Shown: piece by piece, positions 1 to 8,120 of the stretch | Position numbering within the stretch: the first letter of the stretch is position 1 | How the letters are laid out: each line of letters opens with the position of its first letter | Assembly (NCBI RefSeq): GCF_020150455.1 | Contig: NZ_CP083740.1 | Span: 1,054,001 to 1,118,000 of the forward strand | Direction: 5' to 3' | From: Bremerella sp. TYQ1 | Lineage (GTDB): Bacteria; Planctomycetota; Planctomycetia; Pirellulales; Pirellulaceae | Length of the DNA stretch: 64,000 bases | Program-made: the position numbers and the translations under genes | Notes under the pieces: model-generated | The model's input: only the letters and a program-made list of their open reading frames with translations | The model's database searches: none | Told to the model about the DNA's origin: nothing

Positions 1-161
1 TTGGGTTTGGACGCGAACTTAAGCGTTTCATAAATGAAGTAGCGAAGACACGCGGTGAGCTACATGCCAACGGTGTTGCATTTCCGGTTAATGGAAACTC
101 GAGCCAAGATGTGAAAAATGGTCACGGTCTCCTGGAAGTTCAGCTGAAGGAGCATCGATGA
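1..161 (+). CDS. C-terminal end of an upstream gene, possibly cpaE/tadZ-like (partial)
   Basis: An open frame enters from the left edge (first full codon at base 3) and ends at TGA 159-161. It gives the last 52 residues of a protein, beginning GFGRELKRFINEVAK. The stop overlaps the ATG of the next gene as ATGA, so the two are translationally coupled. In Tad loci the gene before cpaF is commonly the MinD-like ATPase CpaE/TadZ, and an amphipathic helical tail fits. No diagnostic motif lies in the visible part, so the identity rests on position only. Confidence 0.55.
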   Translation, partial: GFGRELKRFINEVAKTRGELHANGVAFPVNGNSSQDVKNGHGLLEVQLKEHR

Positions 162-1555
162 GCGACGATTCACTGCGTGATCTTTTTGGTCGCAATACTG
201 CGTCCGTTCCCCTTCAGCGGATGAAGCGTGAAGAGAAGAAACGCAGCCAAACGCTGCAAACTTCAGTTCCGTTGGCGAATGAATCTGGAAGCGTTAACTA
301 CTTAAACGTTAAGGCTGATTTGCATCGAACGTTACTCGATGACCTAGATCGTCGTAACTTAATCGGGGCAAGTGAATCGGATCTGAATCGCTTCGTACGG
401 GATTTTGTCGATCAGGCACTCGAAGAAACTGTCGTTCCATTGAATGATCAGGAACGGGCTCGGTTGGTCGATGATCTTTTGGAGGAAACCTTAGGCGTCG
501 GTCCTTTGGCCAGCCTGATGGCAGATCCGGCGGTAACCGATATTCTGGTAAATGGGCCACATCAGATTTACGTGGAGAGATTTGGCCAGTTAGAACAGAC
601 TAAAGTTCAATTTCGCGATGATGACCATCTCATCCGTATAATTCAGCGAATTGCTTCTCGAGTAGGACGCCGTATCGATGAAGGTTCGCCAATGGTCGAC
701 GCTCGTTTAGCGGATGGCAGTCGTGTAAATGCAACGCTCCCACCGGCAACGATCGATGGCCCAACACTTTCGATTCGTCGTTTTGGCAAGCGACGTCTAA
801 GAGCCGATGATCTGCTGCAACTAGGTATGTTCTCGGAAACTATGCACCAGTTCTTGCAATACATGGTGATTGGTCGGCGTAACATCCTTGTCTCCGGTGG
901 TACTGGCTCTGGTAAATCGACGTTCCTTGGCGCGGTAGCTGAATCGATTCCTGACCGCGAGAGAATCGTGACGATTGAGGATGCGGCAGAACTAATGCTC
1001 GATCAAACACATGTCGTCCGAATGGAAACCCGTCCTCCAAATGTTGAGGGGCGAGGAGTCATAACATCACGTGACCTCATGGTGAATTCGCTGCGTATGC
1101 GACCGGATCGAATCATTATAGGGGAAGTGCGTAGCGGCGAAGCACTCGATATGCTTCAGGCGATGAATACTGGGCATGATGGAAGCTTGACGACGATTCA
1201 CGCAAACAGTCCCCGAGACGCTTTGAGCCGACTTGAGACCATGGTATTGATGGCAGGACTTGATCTACCTTCACGTGCCATTCGAGAGCAAATCGTTTCT
1301 GCAATCCAGGTCATCGTGCATGTGCGTCGCTATGAAGATGGTGTACGTCGGGTGGAATCCATTGCAGAAATCGCCGGACTCGAGGGAAATACGCCCCAAC
1401 TTCAAGAGATCTATCGCTTCCGTCATCAAGGCCGTGAGGGCAAACGAATTCAGGGGCAACATCAAAGCACAGGAATTGTTCCTCGCGTGGTTGATCAACT
1501 CCGAGCTCTCGGAACCGACCTTCCTATGTCGCTGTTTCAGGCCGGAGGATCGTAG
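158..1555 (+). CDS. cpaF: Tad pilus secretion ATPase CpaF/TadA
   Basis: This is a GSPII_E-family secretion ATPase that powers Tad (Flp) pilus assembly at the inner membrane. The 465 residues are the usual length for CpaF. The N-terminal region is followed by the conserved stretch [17 protein letters not shown], then Walker [10 protein letters not shown] at about residues 246-254, the Asp box ([12 protein letters not shown]), Walker B (RIIIGEVR) and the His box ([16 protein letters not shown]). ATG 158 overlaps the stop of the preceding gene. The TAG overlaps the GTG start of tadB by one base, so the genes form one operon. Family assignment is firm; the pilus type is inferred from the neighbours. 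Confidence 0.96.
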   Translation: MSDDSLRDLFGRNTASVPLQRMKREEKKRSQTLQTSVPLANESGSVNYLNVKADLHRTLLDDLDRRNLIGASESDLNRFVRDFVDQALEETVVPLNDQERARLVDDLLEETLGVGPLASLMADPAVTDILVNGPHQIYVERFGQLEQTKVQFRDDDHLIRIIQRIASRVGRRIDEGSPMVDARLADGSRVNATLPPATIDGPTLSIRRFGKRRLRADDLLQLGMFSETMHQFLQYMVIGRRNILVSGGTGSGKSTFLGAVAESIPDRERIVTIEDAAELMLDQTHVVRMETRPPNVEGRGVITSRDLMVNSLRMRPDRIIIGEVRSGEALDMLQAMNTGHDGSLTTIHANSPRDALSRLETMVLMAGLDLPSRAIREQIVSAIQVIVHVRRYEDGVRRVESIAEIAGLEGNTPQLQEIYRFRHQGREGKRIQGQHQSTGIVPRVVDQLRALGTDLPMSLFQAGGS

Positions 1556-2415
1556 TGGGAACGGTAATCCTACTCGGAACGATTGGTGTCCTTGGCATGG
1601 TGGCGTATCGAATGCATCAGGCTCAGTTGCGTGCGTTAGCCCTGGATCGCTTTCAATCCCTTGAAATTGTCGAGCTAATCGACGAGCAAAATACCCAACC
1701 GCTACCACAACGCCAAGTTATTCGCCGCTATCTTTGGCTTCCCTGGATTTGCGGAGCGTTTGCATCGGTTATGGTGTTTTGGTTGGTTGGCTTAAGTGTC
1801 GTGATTTCTCTAACGATGGGGCTGATCGTTGCATTGCTCCTCGTGATTTTGGAAGTCTGGAATGCACAGCGGCAGGCTGCAAAATTGGAAGAGCAATTGG
1901 CCGAAGCAATTGACCTGATGATTGGAACCCTGGGAGCAGGGGCTGGTCTCAGCACGTCGATGAGCGTTGTTATCGAAGAACTGCGAGATCCTCTTCGTGG
2001 GCAGTTCAAAGAGATATTAGGGAAAATCAATTTCGGCGAGGATGCTCGGACCGTTTTTGCTCAACTCGCTGCTCGTATTCCACTTGATACCTACCTATTA
2101 TTCGCCTCCGCATTGTCTGTTCACTGGGAAGTAGGCGGAAATCTGACACCTACACTTTCCGCTGTTGGGCAAACGATTCGTGATCGTTTGGAAATTGCCC
2201 GTCGCATTCGATCGAATGCGACGCAGTCCGATATATCGACGATCGCAATTCTCGGACTGACTTACTTTATTGCGTTAGTAATGTGGAGAAATAGTCCAGA
2301 TCAGATGAAGGCATTCGTTACTTCACCAACGGGGGAGTTTTTTGTTGCAGGCTCGATGCTGCTGCAAGCTGTTGGAATCGTTTGGATGCATTGGATGAGC
2401 CGGCCGAAATTTTGA
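1555..2415 (+). CDS. tadB: Tad inner-membrane platform protein TadB
   Basis: This is a type II secretion F-domain protein, one of the two inner-membrane platform subunits of the Tad pilus. The 286 residues carry an N-terminal membrane segment (residues about 2-16), a hydrophobic pair around 58-100, a cytoplasmic T2SSF domain (EEQLAEAIDLMIGTLGAGAGLSTSM onward), and two C-terminal membrane segments at about 226-244 and 262-281. The start is GTG 1555, which shares a base with the cpaF stop and has GGAGG about ten bases upstream. The next gene begins one base after its stop. Confidence 0.93.
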   Translation: MGTVILLGTIGVLGMVAYRMHQAQLRALALDRFQSLEIVELIDEQNTQPLPQRQVIRRYLWLPWICGAFASVMVFWLVGLSVVISLTMGLIVALLLVILEVWNAQRQAAKLEEQLAEAIDLMIGTLGAGAGLSTSMSVVIEELRDPLRGQFKEILGKINFGEDARTVFAQLAARIPLDTYLLFASALSVHWEVGGNLTPTLSAVGQTIRDRLEIARRIRSNATQSDISTIAILGLTYFIALVMWRNSPDQMKAFVTSPTGEFFVAGSMLLQAVGIVWMHWMSRPKF

Positions 2416-2416
2416 A

Positions 2417-3337
2417 ATGAGTAACTTTTGGATTTTCTTCGTTGCGAGCTTTTGGGGGATTTCATTTATTGGAATTGCCCTACTGTGGCGTATGCTGCGG
2501 GCCTGGCAATTGACTCAATCACGTTGGAATTCTAACGAGGAAAGTGTCGAGACAAGCGAGACAGATCTTCGAGATATGGCTTGGCTTAAACGCTGGTTGT
2601 ATCGTGCAGGGTATCGAAGTGAGGACGCATGGACTTGGTGGCTAGTCTCCACGATCATGTTTGTGGCTGTTGGAGCGATCGTTGCTCTTCTGTTTGTTTT
2701 TAGCGGCGCACAGTTGCTGATGATTCGGACGATTACATTGGTCCCTGGAGGTACGGGAGAAGTTTTTCTTCCGCTTGCCTACCTAGCCCCCTGGTTTCTT
2801 GCGGTCACGCTTGGCCTCACGCCATGGCTTATCGTTCGTCAGCGACGAAGGGATCGGGTACAAAAAATTGAACAAGACTTGCCATTAGCAATGGAACTAT
2901 TAGCGACACTTAGCCAAGCTGGCCTTGGGTTTGATGCGGCGCTCTCCCGTGTCATGGAGACACGCCTAGCAATTCGACCGCTGGGCAAAGAGCTTCGGAG
3001 TTACCAAGCTGATGTTATGTCTGGTCGTGCGCGCTCAGAGTGTCTTCGCCGTCTTGCGTGGCGAGCTGATGTGCCAGGACTATCCATTTTGACATCGGCA
3101 CTTGTACAAGCAGATCAAGTGGGTATGGGGATTTCCGACGTTCTTAGAAGACAGGCAGATGACTTGCGTTCACGCCGTCGAGAACGGGCCAATATGTTCG
3201 CCATGGGACTCGCTACGAAGAGAATGTTCCCACTGGTGATCTGTTTTCTGCCGGGGCTCTTTGTCTGGACGCTTGGCCCGGTATTCATCCAGTTGATCCA
3301 AATGGCAGATACTTTTACCCAAGTACGCAACTTCTAA
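2417..3337 (+). CDS. tadC: Tad inner-membrane platform protein TadC
   Basis: This is the second T2SSF-domain platform protein of the Tad machine, 306 residues. An N-terminal membrane segment is followed by two central segments around residues 75-100 and 120-140. The F domain follows (QDLPLAMELLATLSQAGLGFDAAL and later QADQVGMGISDVLR), with a C-terminal membrane segment (FPLVICFLPGLFVWTLGPVF). The tadB-tadC order directly after cpaF is the standard Tad arrangement. The TAA overlaps the ATG of the DUF192 gene by one base. Confidence 0.93.
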   Translation: MSNFWIFFVASFWGISFIGIALLWRMLRAWQLTQSRWNSNEESVETSETDLRDMAWLKRWLYRAGYRSEDAWTWWLVSTIMFVAVGAIVALLFVFSGAQLLMIRTITLVPGGTGEVFLPLAYLAPWFLAVTLGLTPWLIVRQRRRDRVQKIEQDLPLAMELLATLSQAGLGFDAALSRVMETRLAIRPLGKELRSYQADVMSGRARSECLRRLAWRADVPGLSILTSALVQADQVGMGISDVLRRQADDLRSRRRERANMFAMGLATKRMFPLVICFLPGLFVWTLGPVFIQLIQMADTFTQVRNF

Positions 3338-3741
3338 TGCGACCGACTACTCAGTTGATCGATGCGCAATCTGGAGCTGTATTGCTTACGCGACTGCAAT
3401 TGGCGATGACATTTTGGAGCCGGTTTCGAGGGCTTCAGCTTGCTCGACGGTTAGAAAGCAACGAAGGGCTTCTGCTCGCCCCGTGTCATTCCGTGCACAC
3501 GCAGTTCATGCGTTTTTCCATTGATATCTATTTTTGCTCATCGTCAGGCGAGGTACTTTCCCGCAAGCTAAATGCGAGACCATGGATTACTGTTGCCACT
3601 AACAAGAAGGCTGGTTTTGTAATTGAAACGACTTCTCGCACAAAGCCTTTGCTGGAAGTCGGACAAGAAGTCTCGTTACATAATACATTTGACCAGAACA
3701 TTACGTTCCATAAGTGCCTTGCTAGCATGGGTGGGCGTTAA
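3337..3741 (+). CDS. DUF192 family protein
   Basis: The 134 residues match the DUF192 (COG1430) fold: an N-terminal 'TFWSRFRGLQ' segment, the 'EGLLLAPCHSVHTQFMRFSIDIYF' core, and 'GFVIETTSRTKPLLEVGQEV' near the end. The family is small, often exported or membrane-linked, and has no established biochemical role. Here it is fused transcriptionally to the Tad genes by a one-base TAATG overlap. No clear signal peptide is visible. A link to pilus biogenesis is an inference from the operon only. Confidence 0.85.
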   Translation: MRPTTQLIDAQSGAVLLTRLQLAMTFWSRFRGLQLARRLESNEGLLLAPCHSVHTQFMRFSIDIYFCSSSGEVLSRKLNARPWITVATNKKAGFVIETTSRTKPLLEVGQEVSLHNTFDQNITFHKCLASMGGR

Positions 3742-3756
3742 GACACTTCCAAATCT

Positions 3757-3780
3757 CAGCCGTTTCGGATAAACGGGCTG
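3757..3780 (+). terminator. Hairpin after the first Tad gene block
   Basis: A nine-pair stem with one bulged G (CAGCC-GTTT / AAAC-G-GGCTG) and loop CGGAT begins 15 bases after the DUF192 stop. There is no T-run after it, so it may be a transcript end or processing element rather than a canonical terminator. It separates the cpaF-tadBC block from the cpaC block. Confidence 0.4.
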
Positions 3781-3917
3781 CATCGCATGCAACGATTTTG
3801 CCGATATCAAGTCGTGTTGCTGTAAGGTAGCACGCAAAGGGACTTGATAATCAGCAGAGCCGTGCAATTCAATGGATCACATTGCGCACGGACATTCCTC
3901 GAACCTGGTATGGCTCG

Positions 3918-5777
3918 ATGTTGCGTGCATTCTTGTTCAATAAATCGCTGGCAATCTTAATCGTTCTTGGTGGGGCGATTTCTTCTGCAACGGCTCAGAG
4001 TACGCAGCAACCACTTGTTCACAATTTTCAGACAGACCAGCCTTTGTCGACGGTTCGTATCGCTCAGGCCCCAAGTCGTCCGTTAGAGGTCGCTCAACCT
4101 CCGGTGTTCGTGGACCAGCCGCCAGTGATACCGCAAGTCGATCGGCTCGAACGACTGGAAGATATTCCGCCGGGGTTGAGAGTGCCTCAGCCTTCGGAGG
4201 CTATTCAAAAAGAGTATGGGGAGTTTGTTCAAGGAACAATTGACCCTGAAAACACTCTAACGATTATCGAAGGGCGACCTCGAATTCTCGTTTTTAAGGA
4301 AACTCCCATCCGGATCTATCTTCCAGATGACCGGATCGCCACTTATCAGGTTATCTCTGACAGAGAAATCTCGTTGGTAGGCGTTCGGCGAGGTACGACA
4401 GTCCTAAATATTTGGGTTGCTGACCCAACACAGCAAAGTGGACAGAGGATCCTTAGTTATTTAATTCGTGTGCTGCCTGATGTAGAAACGGCGCAGCAGT
4501 TGTCAGCGACCTATACGAACTTGAGCAACGAGATCAATCAGGCATTTCCCAATAGTTATGTCGAACTGCAATTTGTAGGAAATCAACTGATCGTCCGAGG
4601 ACAGGCGAAAGACTCGATCGAGGCTGTTCAAATCTTGCAGGTTGTCGCCGCAAATGCTCCAGGCACTGCATCGCGACCACAGCTTCAAAATGGCGAGATC
4701 GTGCTCCGAGATCAAACGGTAGCTACAGTGACAGATAATGTCGTGCAGCAGCAGATTGATACACTTTCTCAGACGCTTCGTGATGCAAATATTGTCAACT
4801 TGTTACAGATCCCGGGCGACCAGCAAGTCATGCTGAAAGTGACCGTTGCTGAGGTCAATCGCAGCGCCGCACGCAGTATTGGAATGGATTTCTCGGTTGC
4901 AAACGACGCCGGAACCGTATTTCAGCAAACGACCGCAGGCATTCTTTCCGGAGGTTTGTCATCTTCGGCAAATGCCGGGAATATCATGGCCTCATTAGAT
5001 GGGGGCCAGATCGATATCGCCATCCGAGCATTGCGTCAGTTGGACCTTGCAAAGTCACTCGCGGAGCCAACGCTGACTACCCTTAACGGGCAGACGGCAA
5101 GTTTTAGTGCAGGCGGACAGTTTCCTGTTCCGTCAGCAATCATCACAAATGGTGGTTCCGCGCAGGGAGTGCAGTTCATACCTTTCGGTGTGCAGCTCAA
5201 TTTCACCCCCAACATTGTTGATCGGGATCGTATACGTCTGGTTGTCAATGCGACGGTCAGTAGCCGAGATGAAAACCTTGGAACGAATGTTGGTGGTAGT
5301 AGTGCGGCAGGTGGGACGAGTGTGTCGGGGCTTCAATCAAACGATTTCAGTACTACAGTCGAACTGCGAGAAGGGCAGACATTGGCGGTTGCTGGACTGA
5401 TTCAACATAACTTTGGAAGTAATGCCCAAAGAATTCCGTTCTGGGGCGATCTTCCTGTCATTGGAAGTACAGGTGGTTTGAATCAGACATCTGCGGATGA
5501 GCAGGAGCTTGTCGTTTTGATCACTCCTCAGTTGGTCCATCCCATCGACGCATGTACCGGGCCAGCGTTGCCTGGTGATGATATTCACGAACCAAACGAT
5601 ATCGAATTCTTTCTCTTGAATCGACTCGAAAGTCGTCACACCAAGGGATATCGCAGTCCCGTTCGTACTGACTATCACCGTCAACACGTGGGAAATCATT
5701 GTGATGAATGCCAATTCCTAATCGGTCCGACAGGTCGTGCATTCAACTGCTGTGATCAACCAATCCTGTACAAATAG
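3918..5777 (+). CDS. cpaC: Tad outer-membrane secretin CpaC/RcpA
   Basis: This is the secretin that forms the outer-membrane channel for the Tad pilus. I prefer ATG 3918 (619 residues) because it begins a clean signal peptide (MLRAFLFNKSLAILIVLGG, cleavage after SATA-Q); a TTG at 3882 would add 12 residues before it. Order: Pro-rich linker, pilus-formation N-terminal domain (about 115-187, IIEGRPRILVFKETPIRIYL), BON-like segment (about 200-255), secretin core (about 300-543, with AEPTLTTLNGQTASFSAGG and LREGQTLAVAGL). A 75-residue Cys/His-containing tail follows (NHCDECQFLIGPTG), which is beyond the core family. The usual order puts cpaC before cpaE/F; here it is downstream. Confidence 0.93.
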   Translation: MLRAFLFNKSLAILIVLGGAISSATAQSTQQPLVHNFQTDQPLSTVRIAQAPSRPLEVAQPPVFVDQPPVIPQVDRLERLEDIPPGLRVPQPSEAIQKEYGEFVQGTIDPENTLTIIEGRPRILVFKETPIRIYLPDDRIATYQVISDREISLVGVRRGTTVLNIWVADPTQQSGQRILSYLIRVLPDVETAQQLSATYTNLSNEINQAFPNSYVELQFVGNQLIVRGQAKDSIEAVQILQVVAANAPGTASRPQLQNGEIVLRDQTVATVTDNVVQQQIDTLSQTLRDANIVNLLQIPGDQQVMLKVTVAEVNRSAARSIGMDFSVANDAGTVFQQTTAGILSGGLSSSANAGNIMASLDGGQIDIAIRALRQLDLAKSLAEPTLTTLNGQTASFSAGGQFPVPSAIITNGGSAQGVQFIPFGVQLNFTPNIVDRDRIRLVVNATVSSRDENLGTNVGGSSAAGGTSVSGLQSNDFSTTVELREGQTLAVAGLIQHNFGSNAQRIPFWGDLPVIGSTGGLNQTSADEQELVVLITPQLVHPIDACTGPALPGDDIHEPNDIEFFLLNRLESRHTKGYRSPVRTDYHRQHVGNHCDECQFLIGPTGRAFNCCDQPILYK

Positions 5778-5813
5778 TTTGCTTCAAAAAACAGAAGCGT
5801 GAGTGATTACGCC

Positions 5814-6380
5814 ATGACCCAATTTCAAAACAAAGCATGGGCGATGCTGGTTCTAACGATCTGTCTGTGGCAGACGGGTTGTTGTACCAAATGTGGCAGC
5901 CCTTTCTGTTGGGATCGATGTGCCGATATCCCGCCGGGAGCAGTACCACAGCCTCTGGGCACGTATGCCTGCGGATGGCAACAAGTGCATACCAACGCTG
6001 CCGATATCGACAAACTAACTATCTACAGGGCAGAGTGGATTGGTGCATCGGCGGAGCTCGGGCCATTCGGAAAACGTCACTTGGCCGATCTTCCTGACTT
6101 AGCGATACGCCTTGGTTCACCGATTGTTATCGAAGTATCGGAAAACCAAGAGCTGGATCAGCTACGGCTAGCCTACATTCAAGGCATTCTCGCCAAGACG
6201 GACTTTCCCGAGCCGCAGCAATGGGTAGTGCTTGGGTACGCGAAAGCGGAACCGATGTATGGAATAGAAGCACCGAGCGTTTCGAGTACGTATCTTGGCG
6301 GCTCACAAATCAGGACAGGCAGTGCTCAGGGATTCTCTGGTAACCCTGGCACTGGCAATTCCATTCAATTTGGCTACTAA
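5814..6380 (+). CDS. Tad-associated lipoprotein of unknown function
   Basis: A 188-residue protein beginning MTQFQNKAWAMLVLTICLWQTGC, which reads as a lipoprotein signal with the lipid-bearing Cys after QTG. A GTG at 5799 could add five residues. The mature part is Cys-rich at the start (CCTKCGSPFCWDRC) and then has a compact alpha/beta-looking domain (SPIVIEVSENQELDQLRLAYIQGIL). I do not recognise a named family. Its place between the secretin and TadD suggests an envelope accessory of the Tad machine. Confidence 0.75.
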   Translation: MTQFQNKAWAMLVLTICLWQTGCCTKCGSPFCWDRCADIPPGAVPQPLGTYACGWQQVHTNAADIDKLTIYRAEWIGASAELGPFGKRHLADLPDLAIRLGSPIVIEVSENQELDQLRLAYIQGILAKTDFPEPQQWVVLGYAKAEPMYGIEAPSVSSTYLGGSQIRTGSAQGFSGNPGTGNSIQFGY

Positions 6381-6390
6381 GGAGCAAACC

Positions 6391-7113
6391 ATGATCCGAA
6401 GTTGCCAAGTACTATTCCTTGTTTCAATCGTATTAGTGACGTTGGTTGGCTGCAAAACATGGAGCCCAAAGTCACCAAGTTTGGAATCAGGCAATGCCGT
6501 CAACGTAGCAAAGCCTGCTTCGACTAAGAACCCCAAGGTAAAAGCGTGCTTGGTGACTGCTCAAACGCTTCATCAAGAGGGTCACTTTCGAGAAGCGGCA
6601 TTACTGTTGGAACGAGCACGCGCCGAGGACCCGCAGGCTCATGATTACTCCAAGCAACTAGCCATCCTTTACGATGAGCTCGGCATCTCAGACAAGGCGG
6701 AAAGCGAGTTCACCATCGCTCTTTCCAAATCTCCTAACGATCCAGACCTTCACAACGATTTCGGTTTCTTTTACTTGCAACGAGGTAAGTTAGAAAGAGC
6801 AGAAGGGGAGTTTCGCCAAGCGCTAGAAATATCCCCCAGTCATCCGCAAGCGCAGACCAATCTAGCAAGGGCCCTTTTTAAGCAGAATCGACTAGAGGAA
6901 GCTTATGCAACCTATGAAAACGCGGTGGGTCCTGCCATCGCCCATCACAACATGGGTGTGCTCTTCTCCCAGGAAAATAGAGATCATGAGGCCCGATTGG
7001 CATTCCAGGAAGCTCTTAGCGTGGATCCCAAACAGGATATGTCGCGAAAGTTCCTGGACGGTCTTGATCATTTGCCCGCGCTCGCGGCGAATCGCCCAAA
7101 CGTAAGAAGATGA
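6391..7113 (+). CDS. tadD: TadD-like TPR lipoprotein
   Basis: This is a 240-residue TPR lipoprotein of the TadD type, thought to act as a pilotin-like assembly factor for the Tad secretin. The start ATG 6391 sits just after AAGGAG and begins a lipoprotein signal ending LVTLVGC. An upstream in-frame start at 6295 lies inside the previous gene and is rejected. The body contains about five TPR units (REAALLLERARAEDPQAHDYSKQ, KAESEFTIALSKSPNDPDLHN, RAEGEFRQALEISPSHPQAQTN and others). The gene is 10 bases after the preceding stop, so it is in the same operon. Confidence 0.88.
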   Translation: MIRSCQVLFLVSIVLVTLVGCKTWSPKSPSLESGNAVNVAKPASTKNPKVKACLVTAQTLHQEGHFREAALLLERARAEDPQAHDYSKQLAILYDELGISDKAESEFTIALSKSPNDPDLHNDFGFFYLQRGKLERAEGEFRQALEISPSHPQAQTNLARALFKQNRLEEAYATYENAVGPAIAHHNMGVLFSQENRDHEARLAFQEALSVDPKQDMSRKFLDGLDHLPALAANRPNVRR

Positions 7114-7298
7114 TTGACGACGATACGGCATGCCTCTGTCAGCAAAGTGACTTTTACGAAGCTACAATTGACTACGATGTGAAATTCGTAGGGCCGAACA
7201 GATTACAGATCCGTAGATCCGTTCAGGACGTCGACCAATCATCGGTTGGAAGTTCAGCGCAACTTCTTTCTCCGAAGTTCAATAAGTTCGCGTGCTAA
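7110..7298 (+). CDS. Small hypothetical protein overlapping tadD
   Basis: A 62-residue frame opens with ATG 7110 overlapping the tadD TGA as ATGA. It encodes MIDDDTACLCQQSDF and has no recognisable domain, signal or membrane segment. The coupling geometry is the only support. It could equally be a chance frame in the tail of the operon. Confidence 0.3.
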   Translation: MIDDDTACLCQQSDFYEATIDYDVKFVGPNRLQIRRSVQDVDQSSVGSSAQLLSPKFNKFAC

Positions 7299-7339
7299 GA
7301 ATTTCTAGTCTTACTGATTGACAGCAATGTCTGCATTGG

Positions 7340-7354
7340 TGAGAATCAGTCTCA
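7340..7354. promoter_or_regulatory. Fur-box-like 7-1-7 palindrome (weak)
   Basis: The site TGAGAATCAGTCTCA has arms TGAGAAT and TGAGACT around one central base. It matches the Fur 7-1-7 consensus TGATAAT-N-ATTATCA at about 11 of 14 arm positions by eye. It lies 122 bases before the ECF sigma gene but upstream of a terminator, which weakens a promoter role. It could also be a short hairpin in the Tad operon 3' end. Confidence 0.25.
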
Positions 7355-7404
7355 TTAAGTGTAGCCCCTCGATGCTGAGCGCAGGGCTTGATCGCTCAAA
7401 TTAT

Positions 7405-7427
7405 CTTCCTAGGGGTGGGAAGTTTTT
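7405..7427 (+). terminator. Intrinsic terminator of the cpaC-tadD block
   Basis: CTTCCTA pairs with TGGGAAG (one G.T wobble) around a GGGG loop and is followed directly by TTTTT. This is the best intrinsic terminator in the window and separates the Tad genes from the ECF sigma gene. Confidence 0.7.
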
Positions 7428-7475
7428 CGATTAGGCTTCGTCGTAATTCATTTCTAACGAATCGCATGGTACGCA

Positions 7476-8033
7476 ATGTCCACCATTACGCCGATTCTAA
7501 ACCAACTCCCTTCAGGCAATGAATGCTCGAACGACTTGCTTCCGTTGATCTACTCGGAATTGCGTCGCTTAGCTAGTTTCCGTTTGCGTAACGTGCCCAG
7601 TGGGCAAACGCTTCAGGTAACGTCTCTCGTGCATGAAGCCTATCTTCGAATAGCGCGAGGCGAAAAGAAGCACTGGGAGAACCGTGGGCATTTTTACGCC
7701 ACGGCTGGCGAGGTGATGCGACATATTGTCATCGAGAACATTCGTCGCCGTAAGAGTCTCAAGCGTGGCGGTAATCTCAATCGATTTAGCATCGAAGACT
7801 ACGATGTCGTTGTGAACTTTCCAAATCTTGATGACCTCCTGGATCTAGATCAAGCACTTACGAAGCTCTCGGAATCCGATCCTGCGTTAGCGAGGTTAGT
7901 AGAGCTTCGGTATTTTGTCGGGCTAACGATCGATGAAACTGCTGAGGTCCTAGAGATGTCGCCACGAACAGTAAAGAGAAATTGGGCTTTCGTCCGTGCT
8001 TGGCTCGGTCGTGAATTGGGATCGAAGGCTTAA
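7476..8033 (+). CDS. ECF-type RNA polymerase sigma factor (TIGR02999-like)
   Basis: This is a 185-residue sigma-70 family factor with region 2 (LLPLIYSELRRLASFRLR, TSLVHEAYLRIARG, FYATAGEVMRHIVIENIRRR) and region 4 (LVELRYFVGLTIDETAEVLEMSPRTVKRNWAFVRAWLGREL). The form is the planctomycete ECF group typically encoded beside a PknB-type kinase, as here. Such pairs are thought to replace the anti-sigma factor by phosphorylation control; that role is from the family, not visible here. It is 87 bases upstream of the kinase and presumably co-transcribed with it. Confidence 0.93.
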   Translation: MSTITPILNQLPSGNECSNDLLPLIYSELRRLASFRLRNVPSGQTLQVTSLVHEAYLRIARGEKKHWENRGHFYATAGEVMRHIVIENIRRRKSLKRGGNLNRFSIEDYDVVVNFPNLDDLLDLDQALTKLSESDPALARLVELRYFVGLTIDETAEVLEMSPRTVKRNWAFVRAWLGRELGSKA

Positions 8034-8120
8034 GAATTTGACTAAGAATGGCCCCGATTGGCCGGCATTCGCGTATTACCTAGTCAGACTATTCTTTAAC
8101 AGCACGCACGGATACTCGGG

